A DNA stretch of 5,913 bases from Pseudomonadota bacterium (GCA_030608745.1 JAUWDQ010000161.1:1-5913), one strand, 5' to 3'. Shown: positions 1 through 5,731, counted from the stretch's first letter. Program-made: numbers and translations. Notes: a model not told the origin generated them from the letters alone.

Positions 1-102
1 AGTGTATTGTATCCCTTCTTCCACGATACCCGTACCCTCACCATTTATTCTTATAATGGATTCCGTATCAGGTACCTGCTTGATGCACACAATGGAATTC
101 AT
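1..102 (-). CDS. etfB: Electron transfer flavoprotein beta subunit (EtfB/FixA family), N-terminal fragment
   Basis: The gene runs off the left edge, so only 34 residues are visible, beginning MNSIVCIKQVPDTES. The CIKQVPDT motif near the N-terminus, followed by an R-I-N-x-x-G-T-G-I-V-E-E-G-I-Q-Y stretch, is the typical opening of ETF beta subunits (about 260 residues when complete). Family knowledge: EtfB pairs with EtfA to make a soluble FAD/AMP-binding heterodimer that carries electrons from flavin dehydrogenases to the quinone pool or to bifurcating partners. The ATG at 102 is well fixed by an AAGGAGGT Shine-Dalgarno site at 108-115 with a 5-nt spacer. It lies 116 nt downstream of the rhodanese gene on the same strand but has its own promoter. 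An etfA partner would be expected beyond the window. Whether it is the ordinary or the bifurcating ETF type cannot be judged from this fragment. Confidence 0.9.
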   Translation of the reverse strand, partial: MNSIVCIKQVPDTESIIRINGEGTGIVEEGIQYT

Positions 103-153
103 TCTTTACCTCCTTCCTTTCATTTCTTGGATTTTCACCAAGGGCAGCGTTCA

Positions 154-182
154 ATTGTATTAAATTTTGCGTTTGTGTTCAA
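154..182 (-). promoter_or_regulatory. Putative sigma-70-type promoter for the etfB-like gene
   Basis: On the minus strand TTGAAC (177-182) is followed after exactly 17 nt by TACAAT (154-159), with an AT-rich spacer. The -35 matches 4/6 and the -10 matches 5/6 of consensus. Transcription would begin near 147, giving a leader of about 45 nt before the ATG at 102. The leader contains a small hairpin (CTTGG/CCAAG, 126-142, 7-nt loop) of doubtful meaning. The placement suggests the ETF gene is transcribed independently of the upstream rhodanese gene. Confidence 0.55.
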
Positions 183-218
183 ATGGAATCCTTGTTCGAA
201 GACTCTGGGGACCATCCT

Positions 219-1085
219 TCATTTCAAGGACTCGTTCACAATGGGCAAGCCAACAATGCTTCCCCATTCGCTCCACGAACCATCGTACACTTTCGTTCGG
301 GTGTATCCAAGAAGGAAGCGCGCCGCAAACCATACCATTGAGGCACGATGACTCAACCTGCAGTAAAAAACGATCTCCTTATCAGAAGTTGCTCCTCTCC
401 TGCAAAATGATTCACGGAGTTCGTCTCGTGGTTTAAATGTTTCATCTTCATTCAAAAGTTCAGCGTAATAGAGATGTTTCCCCCCCGGAATATGGCCCTT
501 CCGTTGTGCCCCATGGTCAACTTCCATCCATTTTGGAGAAACCCTTTCACCCATAAATTCTTCCCGTGTCCTCACATCCAACAGAACCCGATCCGGATTG
601 TCCAACCCGGCCAAAATGCCCTCTCGTCCGATTCGGCTGTTCTCATCGGTCGCCCTAACTGGATACCTCACCGATTTTATTCGGGATACATCCCGGACCA
701 TTGGCCGTTTTTCCTCGAGCCACAGGGTACGGTTCCCATGGAGGATCTTGGCCTTGGAATGGCCCCTCATCATGCAAACCCAGAAAGCATAATGAGCATA
801 TTGACATGCGTTGCTATAAAAAATGATGGTAGTCTCATGACCGATCCCGCTTTTTTCCATCAATTGGGAAAAGTCTTTGGGCGATACAAATTCGCGCATG
901 GTAGCATCCCATAAGGATTCCTTCCACGGCCAATAGACTGCCCCAGGAATGTGCCCTTCCGTATATGCTTCCGGGTTTTTCATATCACTCACTTCTATAA
1001 TCCGTATCGAATCTGAAAGGGTACCCAGGTTTTCCGCTAACCAACGGGTGCTGACTAACTTTTCAGCCTCTTCCTGCTTCTCCAT
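219..1085 (-). CDS. Two-domain rhodanese-family sulfurtransferase
   Basis: This 288-residue protein has the tandem rhodanese architecture of thiosulfate/3-mercaptopyruvate sulfurtransferases, whose usual length is about 280-300. Domain 1 (roughly residues 10-130) carries the EGHIPGAVYWPW signature (43-54) and the GNRTLWLEEKRPM strand (117-129). Domain 2 (roughly 155-285) carries LLDVRTREEF (168-177), KGHIPGGKH (196-204) and the active-site loop YCRLSHRA, with the catalytic persulfide-forming Cys at 242. No signal peptide is seen, so it should be cytoplasmic. The ATG at 1085 follows an AGAGGAGG site overlapping the end of the aldolase gene; only 12 nt separate the two, so they are almost certainly co-transcribed. 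Known family role: moving sulfane sulfur from thiosulfate or mercaptopyruvate to a thiophilic acceptor. The exact substrate is unknown. The CRLSHR loop differs from the common CRKGVT and CRIGER loops. A Cys at 94 lies where domain 1 normally has no catalytic Cys. Confidence 0.9.
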   Translation of the reverse strand: MEKQEEAEKLVSTRWLAENLGTLSDSIRIIEVSDMKNPEAYTEGHIPGAVYWPWKESLWDATMREFVSPKDFSQLMEKSGIGHETTIIFYSNACQYAHYAFWVCMMRGHSKAKILHGNRTLWLEEKRPMVRDVSRIKSVRYPVRATDENSRIGREGILAGLDNPDRVLLDVRTREEFMGERVSPKWMEVDHGAQRKGHIPGGKHLYYAELLNEDETFKPRDELRESFCRRGATSDKEIVFYCRLSHRASMVWFAARFLLGYTRTKVYDGSWSEWGSIVGLPIVNESLK

Positions 1086-1097
1086 GCCCCCTCCTCT

Positions 1098-1901
1098 TTA
1101 TTTGCCCATAGCCGAGAATTCCTCGGACATCTCCCTCATCTGCCGGGCGTACTGACCCGAAATCTCTGAAACAAGCTTGATATCCGTACCGATACCAACC
1201 ATCCGCATGCCCTCCTCCATCCACCGCCGAGCACTCTTCAAAGAGCCGGTATGGATCCCCGGGATGACCCCGTGTTTTTTGGCCACCTCGATTACACGGC
1301 GGCAGGCCTTCACATGATCGGGATTCTCCGAGTTACCCGGATCTCCCAGGGATTGGGAAAGATCAGCCGGTCCCACATAGGCAACATCCACGCCCGGAAC
1401 GGAAAGGATTTCATCGAGGTTTTCAATGGATTTACGGCTCTCGATCTGGACACAGAGTAAGATCTCCTCGTTCAGGTCTCTCATGGTCTGGGGGGTATTA
1501 CCGCTCTCAAAAAATGTATGCATACGGGTCAAGGCCAACCCCCTCTCCCCCACGGGATAATAACGACACCATTTTACGATATTCTCCACATCATCTCGGG
1601 ATTCAATCTGAGGAATGAGGAGCCCCTGGGCCCCTGAATCGAGAGGCCTCGACATATGGTCATGTGACGAACGGCTCGTGACCCGCACGATGGGGCAAAT
1701 ACCAGCGGCCCGAGATGCGAGGATCATGTCGGCCATCGTTTCCGTCGTGAAGCAGGAATGCTCCATGTCGATAAAGAAAAGATCAAAGCCCGCCCGAGCC
1801 AACAGAACGGCAATCCCCGGCGTTCGAATCTCGGATACCATGGGGCCAAAAACGATCTTGCCCCCTCGAAGTTCCTTCTTTACTCGATTTTGAAAAATCA
1901 T
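1098..1901 (-). CDS. HpcH/HpaI-family class II aldolase / citrate-lyase-like
   Basis: This 267-residue protein matches the HpcH/HpaI family of metal-dependent class II pyruvate aldolases over its full length (usual about 250-270). Visible motifs in order: GFDLFFIDMEHS (38-49) with the catalytic His48; PIVRV with the substrate Arg73; LDSGAQGLLIPQIES (87-101); YYPVGERGL (114-122); VQIES with metal-ligand Glu154; and VAYVGPADLSQSLG (173-186) with metal-ligand Asp180. Family reaction: reversible retro-aldol cleavage of 4-hydroxy-2-oxo acids to pyruvate (or a related 2-oxo acid) plus an aldehyde, in a cytoplasmic TIM-barrel oligomer. All expected catalytic residues are present, so it is probably active; the acceptor aldehyde is not predictable. 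The reading frame extends to 1931, but the ATG at 1901 is chosen because a strong AGGAGGT site sits 5 nt before it and protein homology begins there. It lies 161 nt after the creatininase-family gene and directly before the rhodanese gene. Confidence 0.93.
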   Translation of the reverse strand: MIFQNRVKKELRGGKIVFGPMVSEIRTPGIAVLLARAGFDLFFIDMEHSCFTTETMADMILASRAAGICPIVRVTSRSSHDHMSRPLDSGAQGLLIPQIESRDDVENIVKWCRYYPVGERGLALTRMHTFFESGNTPQTMRDLNEEILLCVQIESRKSIENLDEILSVPGVDVAYVGPADLSQSLGDPGNSENPDHVKACRRVIEVAKKHGVIPGIHTGSLKSARRWMEEGMRMVGIGTDIKLVSEISGQYARQMREMSEEFSAMGK

Positions 1902-1906
1902 GGTAT

Positions 1907-1913
1907 ACCTCCT
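1907..1913 (-). promoter_or_regulatory. Ribosome binding site fixing the aldolase start
   Basis: The minus strand reads AGGAGGT, then 5 nt, then ATG at 1901. This near-perfect Shine-Dalgarno site falls inside the longer open frame that begins at 1931, so the extra 10 residues of the longer version are unlikely to be translated. Confidence 0.85.
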
Positions 1914-2028
1914 TTTATTCCTTGAAAACACAGTAACCGTCAGTTGCCAAATGCTACTATCAGGTCCATGGATTCAGTAGGGCCCAGATCTTTCGATTTC
2001 AACGTTCCATACAGTTTACATATTTTCT

Positions 2029-2051
2029 CCGGTTCCCTCATGGGAGGCCGG
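2029..2051 (-). terminator. Small imperfect hairpin after the creatininase-family gene (weak terminator or processing site)
   Basis: Eleven nt past the stop codon, the minus strand can fold CCGG...TCCC-loop-GGGA...CCGG: outer arms 2048-2051/2029-2032, inner arms 2042-2045/2034-2037, with a 4-nt loop and an asymmetric bulge. No T-run follows, so it is not a good intrinsic terminator. It may mark partial termination or an mRNA end between the amidohydrolase and aldolase genes. The rest of the 161-nt gap shows no convincing promoter; TTGAAA and TTGGCA hexamers are present but lack good -10 partners. Confidence 0.3.
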
Positions 2052-2062
2052 TCCTTAAGTCA

Positions 2063-2911
2063 TTACCACGCCCTGAAGTCATAGTCCCGGGTTTTAATCT
2101 CGACTTTGATCTTCTTAATCTCCTTCAAGAAATCGGCAAGATGTTTTACAATACGGTCGTAGATCTTTTCGCCTTTCTCCCTGCTCCCAAGAAAGGGATC
2201 CCCAATGGTTGCTTGATCAGCATACTCGTGATGTTCCATGGGAATCCAGATATTTTCCGAACCCTGGAATGAAACGGTCGGCACTCCGTCGGTCTTCATG
2301 AATTTCGGCCCCAGCAGCTTTGGTGCATGAGCCGTATCCTTGACAGCAACACTCATATCAACCACCGACTCGTCGTAGGCCAGCATCTGAGCGGTTTCCA
2401 TTTCCCCTGAATGCCATGCAATCTTCTCCTCAAGAAGTTCCTCCACTACGGTCGTTTGACGCTCGGTCGGCGTCTTGTACCACGCAGTGAAACACCCTGT
2501 TTCGTAGCGCAACCTCCGCAAGACCTCATCCACTACCTTGGAATTTGAGCCATGCTGACTTACATAGATGATCTTACTGAATCCGTGGAAGACCAGGCAT
2601 TTTCCTATTTCATATATTATCCGTCTCAATGTCTCGCCGGAAAAACTGAGAGTCCCTACCCCCTGGCTTACCTCGCCCATGTGATGAGGCGAATAGCCGA
2701 TAGGGATGAGAGGGGTGTAGGGAACCTTTGCAACCTTGGCTGTCCGCTCAACCACCACTATGGTTACGATAGAATCTGTAGCCAAGGGAATATGAGCTCC
2801 GTGCTTCTCACAACTCCCAATAGGTACCATCACCACATCGGTCTCTTTAAGAATTTCCTGCACGTCCGTGAAGGACATCTCCCAAAAAGCGTAACTCTTT
2901 CTTTTCGCCAT
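2063..2911 (-). CDS. Creatininase-family amidohydrolase
   Basis: This 282-residue protein belongs to the creatininase / creatinine amidohydrolase family (usual about 240-280), which includes creatininase, the formamide hydrolase of riboflavin/F420 synthesis (ArfB) and MftE-like peptidases. The core metal-site motif PIGSCEKHGAHIPLATDS (30-47) gives ligands Glu35, His37 and Asp46. PIGYSPHHM (70-78), SQHGSNS (118-124, His120) and HSGEMET (167-173, Glu170) supply the remaining di-metal and catalytic positions. A late IGDPFLGSREKGEKI segment (236-250) fits the family's GDP-x5-EKG motif. Family chemistry is hydrolysis of a cyclic or linear amide bond using two divalent metals. The usual NGHGGN is SQHGSN here, so the substrate may differ from creatinine. 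The ATG at 2911 is preceded by GGGAGG (2921-2926, 9-nt spacer). It is the first gene of a minus-strand unit with the aldolase and rhodanese and has a good promoter just upstream. The C-terminal 25 residues are Lys-rich and family-variable. Confidence 0.92.
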   Translation of the reverse strand: MAKRKSYAFWEMSFTDVQEILKETDVVMVPIGSCEKHGAHIPLATDSIVTIVVVERTAKVAKVPYTPLIPIGYSPHHMGEVSQGVGTLSFSGETLRRIIYEIGKCLVFHGFSKIIYVSQHGSNSKVVDEVLRRLRYETGCFTAWYKTPTERQTTVVEELLEEKIAWHSGEMETAQMLAYDESVVDMSVAVKDTAHAPKLLGPKFMKTDGVPTVSFQGSENIWIPMEHHEYADQATIGDPFLGSREKGEKIYDRIVKHLADFLKEIKKIKVEIKTRDYDFRAW

Positions 2912-2939
2912 TTCCTCATACCTCCCTTTTTGAATGCTT

Positions 2940-2968
2940 TTTAGAACATAACCCTAAAAATATGTCAA
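2940..2968 (-). promoter_or_regulatory. Sigma-70-type promoter for the amidohydrolase-aldolase-rhodanese unit
   Basis: The minus strand has a perfect TTGACA (2963-2968), a 17-nt spacer, and TCTAAA (2940-2945, 4/6). Transcription would start near 2933, giving a short leader of about 20 nt that contains the Shine-Dalgarno site for the ATG at 2911. The strong -35 with a weak -10 leaves room for regulation by a factor bound nearby. Confidence 0.55.
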
Positions 2969-2977
2969 GGAAAGTTT

Positions 2978-2993
2978 TTTTCGTAGGCGAAAA
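2978..2993. promoter_or_regulatory. Perfect inverted repeat next to the minus-strand -35 (possible operator)
   Basis: TTTTCG-TAGG-CGAAAA is a perfect 6-bp-arm inverted repeat with a 4-nt centre. Its edge lies 10 nt upstream of the TTGACA of the amidohydrolase promoter, so its centre is near position -52 relative to the predicted start. That is a usual place for an activator or repressor dimer. No regulator gene is in the window, so the protein is unknown. It could also form a small RNA hairpin, but it lies upstream of the predicted transcript. Confidence 0.35.
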
Positions 2994-3290
2994 TTTCTCA
3001 AATTATGGTAACAATTCCCGACATCAAACCTGTATTGAATCATTAGAGCTCACGTTTAACTTTTCCATCTTGCGTCATGCAGGAAATCCCCGATAGGCGT
3101 GTGTGCTTCCTAAGATTCCTGATTTCAAAATGATAAATGGGTTAGCACATACTCGTATGCTCAGATTCCCTTAAACGTATTGAATCCCTACCCCGGCTGA
3201 GCCATCAGCCTTCAGCCATTATCGTCTGTCATGAGTAATCCGACAAACGGATCAAGTCCTACCACCATAGCTTTTGCGAAGCCTTTCCCC
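2994..3290. other. Non-coding part of the divergent intergenic region
   Basis: This stretch of about 300 nt holds no convincing gene; all frames are short and lack Shine-Dalgarno sites. It contains several small symmetric elements. GGCTGA-GCCA-TCAGCC (3195-3210) is a perfect hairpin, followed immediately by a second TTCAGCC copy (3211-3217). ATCCG-ACAAA-CGGAT (3238-3252) is an inverted repeat, and CATAC-TC-GTATG (3148-3159) is another. A 10-bp direct repeat GTATTGAATC occurs at 3032-3041 and 3177-3186. None has a T-run, so none looks like an intrinsic terminator. They are most simply read as candidate protein-binding sites or chance. Confidence 0.4.
3195..3217. repeat. GGCTGA/TCAGCC hairpin with an extra TCAGCC copy
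   Basis: GGCTGA (3195-3200) pairs perfectly with TCAGCC (3205-3210) across a 4-nt loop. A second TCAGCC (3212-3217) directly follows, so the left arm could pair with either copy. The element lies about 80-95 nt upstream of the plus-strand -35. Function unknown. Confidence 0.4.
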
Positions 3291-3319
3291 TTGACACATA
3301 AGCGACTCTATCCTATACT
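3291..3319 (+). promoter_or_regulatory. Near-consensus sigma-70 promoter for the hydroxyacid dehydrogenase unit
   Basis: TTGACA (3291-3296) is a perfect -35. After exactly 17 nt comes TATACT (3314-3319), 5/6 of the -10 consensus. This is the best promoter in the window. Transcription would begin near 3326, giving a leader of about 110 nt before the ATG at 3436. Such a strong core promoter usually implies either high constitutive expression or control by a repressor. Confidence 0.7.
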
Positions 3320-3335
3320 GCCTTCACCAAAAAGG

Positions 3336-3368
3336 GAATTCTTATCACTAATCGAAGTGAGAGTATTC
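3336..3368 (+). promoter_or_regulatory. Interrupted inverted repeat in the dehydrogenase leader (possible operator or RNA hairpin)
   Basis: The inner arms TCACT (3345-3349) and AGTGA (3356-3360) pair perfectly around a 6-nt loop. The outer arms GAAT (3336-3339) and ATTC (3365-3368) extend the symmetry after an unpaired internal section. It lies 10-40 nt past the predicted transcription start, where a repressor operator or a leader RNA stem would sit. No riboswitch class was recognised in the leader. Confidence 0.3.
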
Positions 3369-3423
3369 TGCTAGGGGCAAAGGTGCTAAACATAGAAACA
3401 TATTGATTCTCCAAACAACGAAT

Positions 3424-3430
3424 AAGGAGG
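3424..3430 (+). promoter_or_regulatory. Ribosome binding site fixing the hydroxyacid dehydrogenase start
   Basis: AAGGAGG followed by a 5-nt spacer and ATG at 3436. The open frame reaches back to a TTG-like start at 3403, but this site and family homology both place the start at MAKYKVV. Confidence 0.85.
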
Positions 3431-3435
3431 AGACA

Positions 3436-4410
3436 ATGGCGAAGTATAAAGTGGTTGTGACTGACTATATATTTCCCAATTTAGATCCTGAGAAGAAAAT
3501 TCTTGAGCCATTGGGAGCGGAAGTTTTGGGGGGACGGTGCCAAAGTATCGAAGAAGTCATCTCCATAAGCAAAGAGGCCTTGGGAATTTTGAACACTTAT
3601 TTTAAACCAATCGGGCAAGAGATATTCCAGGCCTGTTCAAAATTGAAAGTGGTTGTTCGCTACGGTATCGGCGTTGATACCATTGACATCCCTGCCGCCA
3701 CCCGTCATGGAATCATGGTTGTAAATGTTCCCGATTATTGTCAGGAAGAAGTTGCAGACCATACAACTGGCCTGTTATTGGCCTTGGCCAGGAAAATCGT
3801 ACTATCGAACAAAAGGGTGAAGAGCGGGGAATGGGATCTTTCTTATCTCAAGCCCCTGGCAAGGCTCAAGGGACAGACTGTTGGGTTTCTTGGTTTTGGT
3901 CGTATTGCGAGGTTGGTTGCTAAGAGGTTAACCAGCTTCGGCATGAATCTCATTTTTTACGATCCCTATATCCAAGAGAATGTCGTCGAAAATGCAAGTA
4001 ATGTTACGCTGGAAGAAGCGTTAAGGCAAGGCGATTTTCTTTTGATTCATACACCAGAGACCGAAGAAACTCGGCACCTCTTAAATAGGGAAAGATTTGC
4101 TCTCATGAAACGGACTGCATGCATTATTAATACCGCTCGGGGTGGGGTCATTGAGACCAGTGCCTTAATTGAAAGTCTACAGTCTGGCCGATTGGCAGGG
4201 GCCGCTCTTGATGTCATTGAGGGTATTCCTCCCATAACACCTGATCATCCCCTTTCCCAGATGGACAACGTTATCCTAACACCTCATTCAGCCTTTTATT
4301 CCGAAGATTCCATGATTAATCTTCAGGTCAAGGCAGCACAGGAGGTGGCACGAGTGATTTCGGGTGAAAGGCCCCTATCTCTCATGAACCCGGAAGTTCT
4401 GGAGCGGTAA
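3436..4410 (+). CDS. D-isomer-specific 2-hydroxyacid dehydrogenase (CtBP/phosphoglycerate-dehydrogenase-like)
   Basis: This 324-residue NAD-dependent enzyme has the normal family length (about 310-335). The N-terminal substrate domain contains VVVRYGIGVDTIDI (72-85) and the NVPDYCQEEVADHT segment (97-110). The Rossmann nucleotide-binding domain has GFLGFGRIA (150-158), and the acidic Asp176 in FYDP suggests NAD rather than NADP. The catalytic triad is visible as Arg235 (NTARGG), Glu262 (ALDVIEG) and His284 (ILTPHSAFYSED). The C-terminal wording around TPHSAFYSEDS resembles the C-terminal-binding-protein-like branch more than classical SerA, and there is no ACT regulatory domain. Reaction: reversible oxidation of a D-2-hydroxyacid to the 2-oxoacid in the cytoplasm. 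The last Gly of the GxGxxG fingerprint is Ala158, a tolerated but less common change. It is the first gene of the plus-strand unit, 343 nt before the FMN-dependent gene. The substrate cannot be assigned. Confidence 0.92.
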   Translation: MAKYKVVVTDYIFPNLDPEKKILEPLGAEVLGGRCQSIEEVISISKEALGILNTYFKPIGQEIFQACSKLKVVVRYGIGVDTIDIPAATRHGIMVVNVPDYCQEEVADHTTGLLLALARKIVLSNKRVKSGEWDLSYLKPLARLKGQTVGFLGFGRIARLVAKRLTSFGMNLIFYDPYIQENVVENASNVTLEEALRQGDFLLIHTPETEETRHLLNRERFALMKRTACIINTARGGVIETSALIESLQSGRLAGAALDVIEGIPPITPDHPLSQMDNVILTPHSAFYSEDSMINLQVKAAQEVARVISGERPLSLMNPEVLER

Positions 4411-4428
4411 CCAGGAATTAGAGACGCC

Positions 4429-4441
4429 TTCGGAATCCGAA
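4429..4441. repeat. 13-bp palindrome after the dehydrogenase stop codon
   Basis: TTCGGA-A-TCCGAA is a perfect palindrome 18 nt after the TAA of the dehydrogenase gene. As RNA it would fold TTCGG-AAT-CCGAA followed by TTTGG, too short and without enough T residues to be a sound terminator. It may be a weak 3' end, a protein site or chance. Confidence 0.3.
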
Positions 4442-4556
4442 TTTGGTAGCGGCAAATCTTTCCGGAACAGATGGCCTCCGGTGATTAGGGTAAAAAGAAG
4501 GAATCACCGATGGGAAGGTAAAACACATTGGCCAAACAGGGGCTTCTATCCTACTC

Positions 4557-4754
4557 ATGGAATATCCGGGATGTCGTGTGACCCTCCGGGGAAACCTGGA
4601 CGAAGCGAACCACACACGGGTTCTCCATCCTGTTCAACCGGTAAATACGGTGCTAGCAGAAGACCCAAAAATCTCATACGCAAGCGAATTCACGGCAAAG
4701 GTCGGTCTCTATCTCAACCAAAACCAGAATATTCATATAGGGAGAAAATCGTGA
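4557..4754 (+). CDS. Unrecognised short reading frame, possibly truncated or frameshifted, overlapping the FMN gene start
   Basis: The only ATG in this frame gives 65 residues (MEYPGCRVTLRGNLDEANH...), but the frame is open back to 4494 and the extra 21 residues (KEGITDGKVKHIGQTGASIL...) also look like ordinary protein. Composition is balanced (alternating V/I/L with D/E/K and few repeats), unlike the Arg/Pro/Ser-rich overlapping frame that runs into the FMN gene. Its TGA (4752-4754) overlaps the ATG of the FMN gene as TGATG, a usual sign of translational coupling. Against it: no Shine-Dalgarno site precedes the ATG at 4557, and two stop codons (TGA 4482, TAA 4491) cut off the upstream frame, next to a run of five A's at 4492-4496. 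It could be a small real gene with an unusual start, the tail of a decayed gene, or chance. No family recognised. Confidence 0.35.
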   Translation: MEYPGCRVTLRGNLDEANHTRVLHPVQPVNTVLAEDPKISYASEFTAKVGLYLNQNQNIHIGRKS

Positions 4755-5725
4755 TGGAATACGGGGAACTCATAAACAAAGCCGAGGCCAATCTCAGGGC
4801 CAAAGGCACCTTAGAGAGATATGTGAGAGGGGTCGAGACAAACTTCGTTGGCCGCTTCAACCTCCGGTATTTCGAACGCTACGGGTTTAAATTCCGAATG
4901 ATCGACTCCCAGGAGGCTTCTACAGAAACCACCTTCTTCGGGAGGAAATTCAAGACTCCGATCCTCAGTGCTGCTCTCTCTGGTTTGACTGAAATCGCAG
5001 AGAAGCCCTTCAGAGAAATTGCCCTGGGGGTTAAAAACAGCGACTCCATGATGTGGGTGGGAATAGCCTCAGCGGAGCACGTGAAAGATGTTTTGGAGAC
5101 AGGAGTTCCCACTGTAAGGATCGTGAAACCTTTCCAAGATGTTGACACGATGATTCAGGAGCTAAAAGAGGCTGAAGATGGGGGAGCTATCGCCGTTGGG
5201 ACGGATATGGACTTCTTCTATGGAGGTAAGCGGGGTGATGTGACTTTTGCCCCAAAGGCCATGGCACCAAAGAGCCTGACGGAGCTAAGGGAATTAGCAA
5301 ACGTCACCAAACTGCCTTTCATCTTGAAAGGGGTTCTCAGCACCCAGGATGCAGAAAAGGCCCTGGAGATTGGGGCAAGAGGAATCGTCGTTTCAAACCA
5401 TGGGGGCGCGATTATTGACCACTCCGCCCATCCCCTGGTGGTACTGCCGGAGATCATGGTGGTCATCGTTAACCAGATGCCAATTTTCGCTGACAGTGGG
5501 TTTCGTCGAGGCTCCGACGTTATGAAGGCCCTAGCCCTCGGGGCGGATGCGGTTCTCGTTGGAAGATCTCTGGTCATGGGATTGGTCGCCAATGGCAGTC
5601 AGGGCGTTGCTGAGATGATCACTATCTTGACGGCTGAACTAAAGCGTATTATGAGTGTAACAGGGTGCAAGAACCTGGGGGAGATTGACGACGGAATCTT
5701 GGTCAAGCGTAATTTTTTTATCTAA
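4754..5725 (+). CDS. FMN-dependent alpha-hydroxyacid dehydrogenase-family protein with altered active site
   Basis: This 323-residue TIM-barrel protein belongs to the glycolate oxidase / L-lactate dehydrogenase (LldD) FMN family, usually 330-400 residues. The C-terminal half is clear: LPFILKGVLS (187-196) with FMN Lys192, GARGIVVSNHGG (207-218) with catalytic His216, ADSGFRRGSDVMKALALGADAVLVGR (246-271) with Asp247 and the phosphate-binding Arg, and the SVTGCKNLGEI tail (301-311). The Arg that normally follows the His by three residues and binds the substrate carboxylate is Ala219, and the N-terminal half is divergent. So the cofactor site is kept while the substrate site has changed; classical L-lactate or glycolate oxidation is not assured. 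The open frame reaches back to 4481, but the Arg/Pro-rich extra sequence has no family match. AGGGAGA (4739-4745) lies 8 nt before the ATG at 4754; a GTG at 4751 is an alternative. If it is a dehydrogenase, ETF or a quinone would be a plausible electron acceptor. Confidence 0.85.
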   Translation: MEYGELINKAEANLRAKGTLERYVRGVETNFVGRFNLRYFERYGFKFRMIDSQEASTETTFFGRKFKTPILSAALSGLTEIAEKPFREIALGVKNSDSMMWVGIASAEHVKDVLETGVPTVRIVKPFQDVDTMIQELKEAEDGGAIAVGTDMDFFYGGKRGDVTFAPKAMAPKSLTELRELANVTKLPFILKGVLSTQDAEKALEIGARGIVVSNHGGAIIDHSAHPLVVLPEIMVVIVNQMPIFADSGFRRGSDVMKALALGADAVLVGRSLVMGLVANGSQGVAEMITILTAELKRIMSVTGCKNLGEIDDGILVKRNFFI

Positions 5726-5731
5726 GGAATT

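Noticed and set aside
126..142. CTTGG/CCAAG hairpin in the etfB leader as a terminator or riboswitch
   Set aside because: The stem is only 5 bp, without a T-run or any recognised riboswitch core; it could easily be chance.
474..914. 146-codon plus-strand frame opposite the rhodanese gene
   Set aside because: It is antisense to a gene with clear family motifs, Pro/Phe/His-rich as expected of a shadow frame, and has no start signal.
1902..2062. Separate promoter for the aldolase-rhodanese pair
   Set aside because: TTGAAA and TTGGCA hexamers are present on the minus strand, but neither has a convincing -10 at 16-18 nt.
3219..3311. Minus-strand stretch translating to ...GFAKAMVVGLDPFVGLL...
   Set aside because: It looks faintly protein-like but is about 30 codons between stops, has no ribosome binding site, and overlaps the plus-strand promoter.
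3231..3374. 47-codon plus-strand frame beginning ATG AGT AAT CCG
   Set aside because: It has no Shine-Dalgarno site, overlaps the strongest promoter in the window, and its translation has no recognisable features.
4481..4753. N-terminal extension of the FMN-dependent protein from a GTG at 4481
   Set aside because: The extra 91 residues are rich in Arg, Pro, Ser and Gly, do not resemble the family N-terminus, and a better start with a Shine-Dalgarno site exists at 4754.
5218..5592. 124-codon minus-strand frame opposite the FMN-dependent gene
   Set aside because: It is antisense to the conserved FMN-binding half of a recognised protein; its composition fits a shadow frame.
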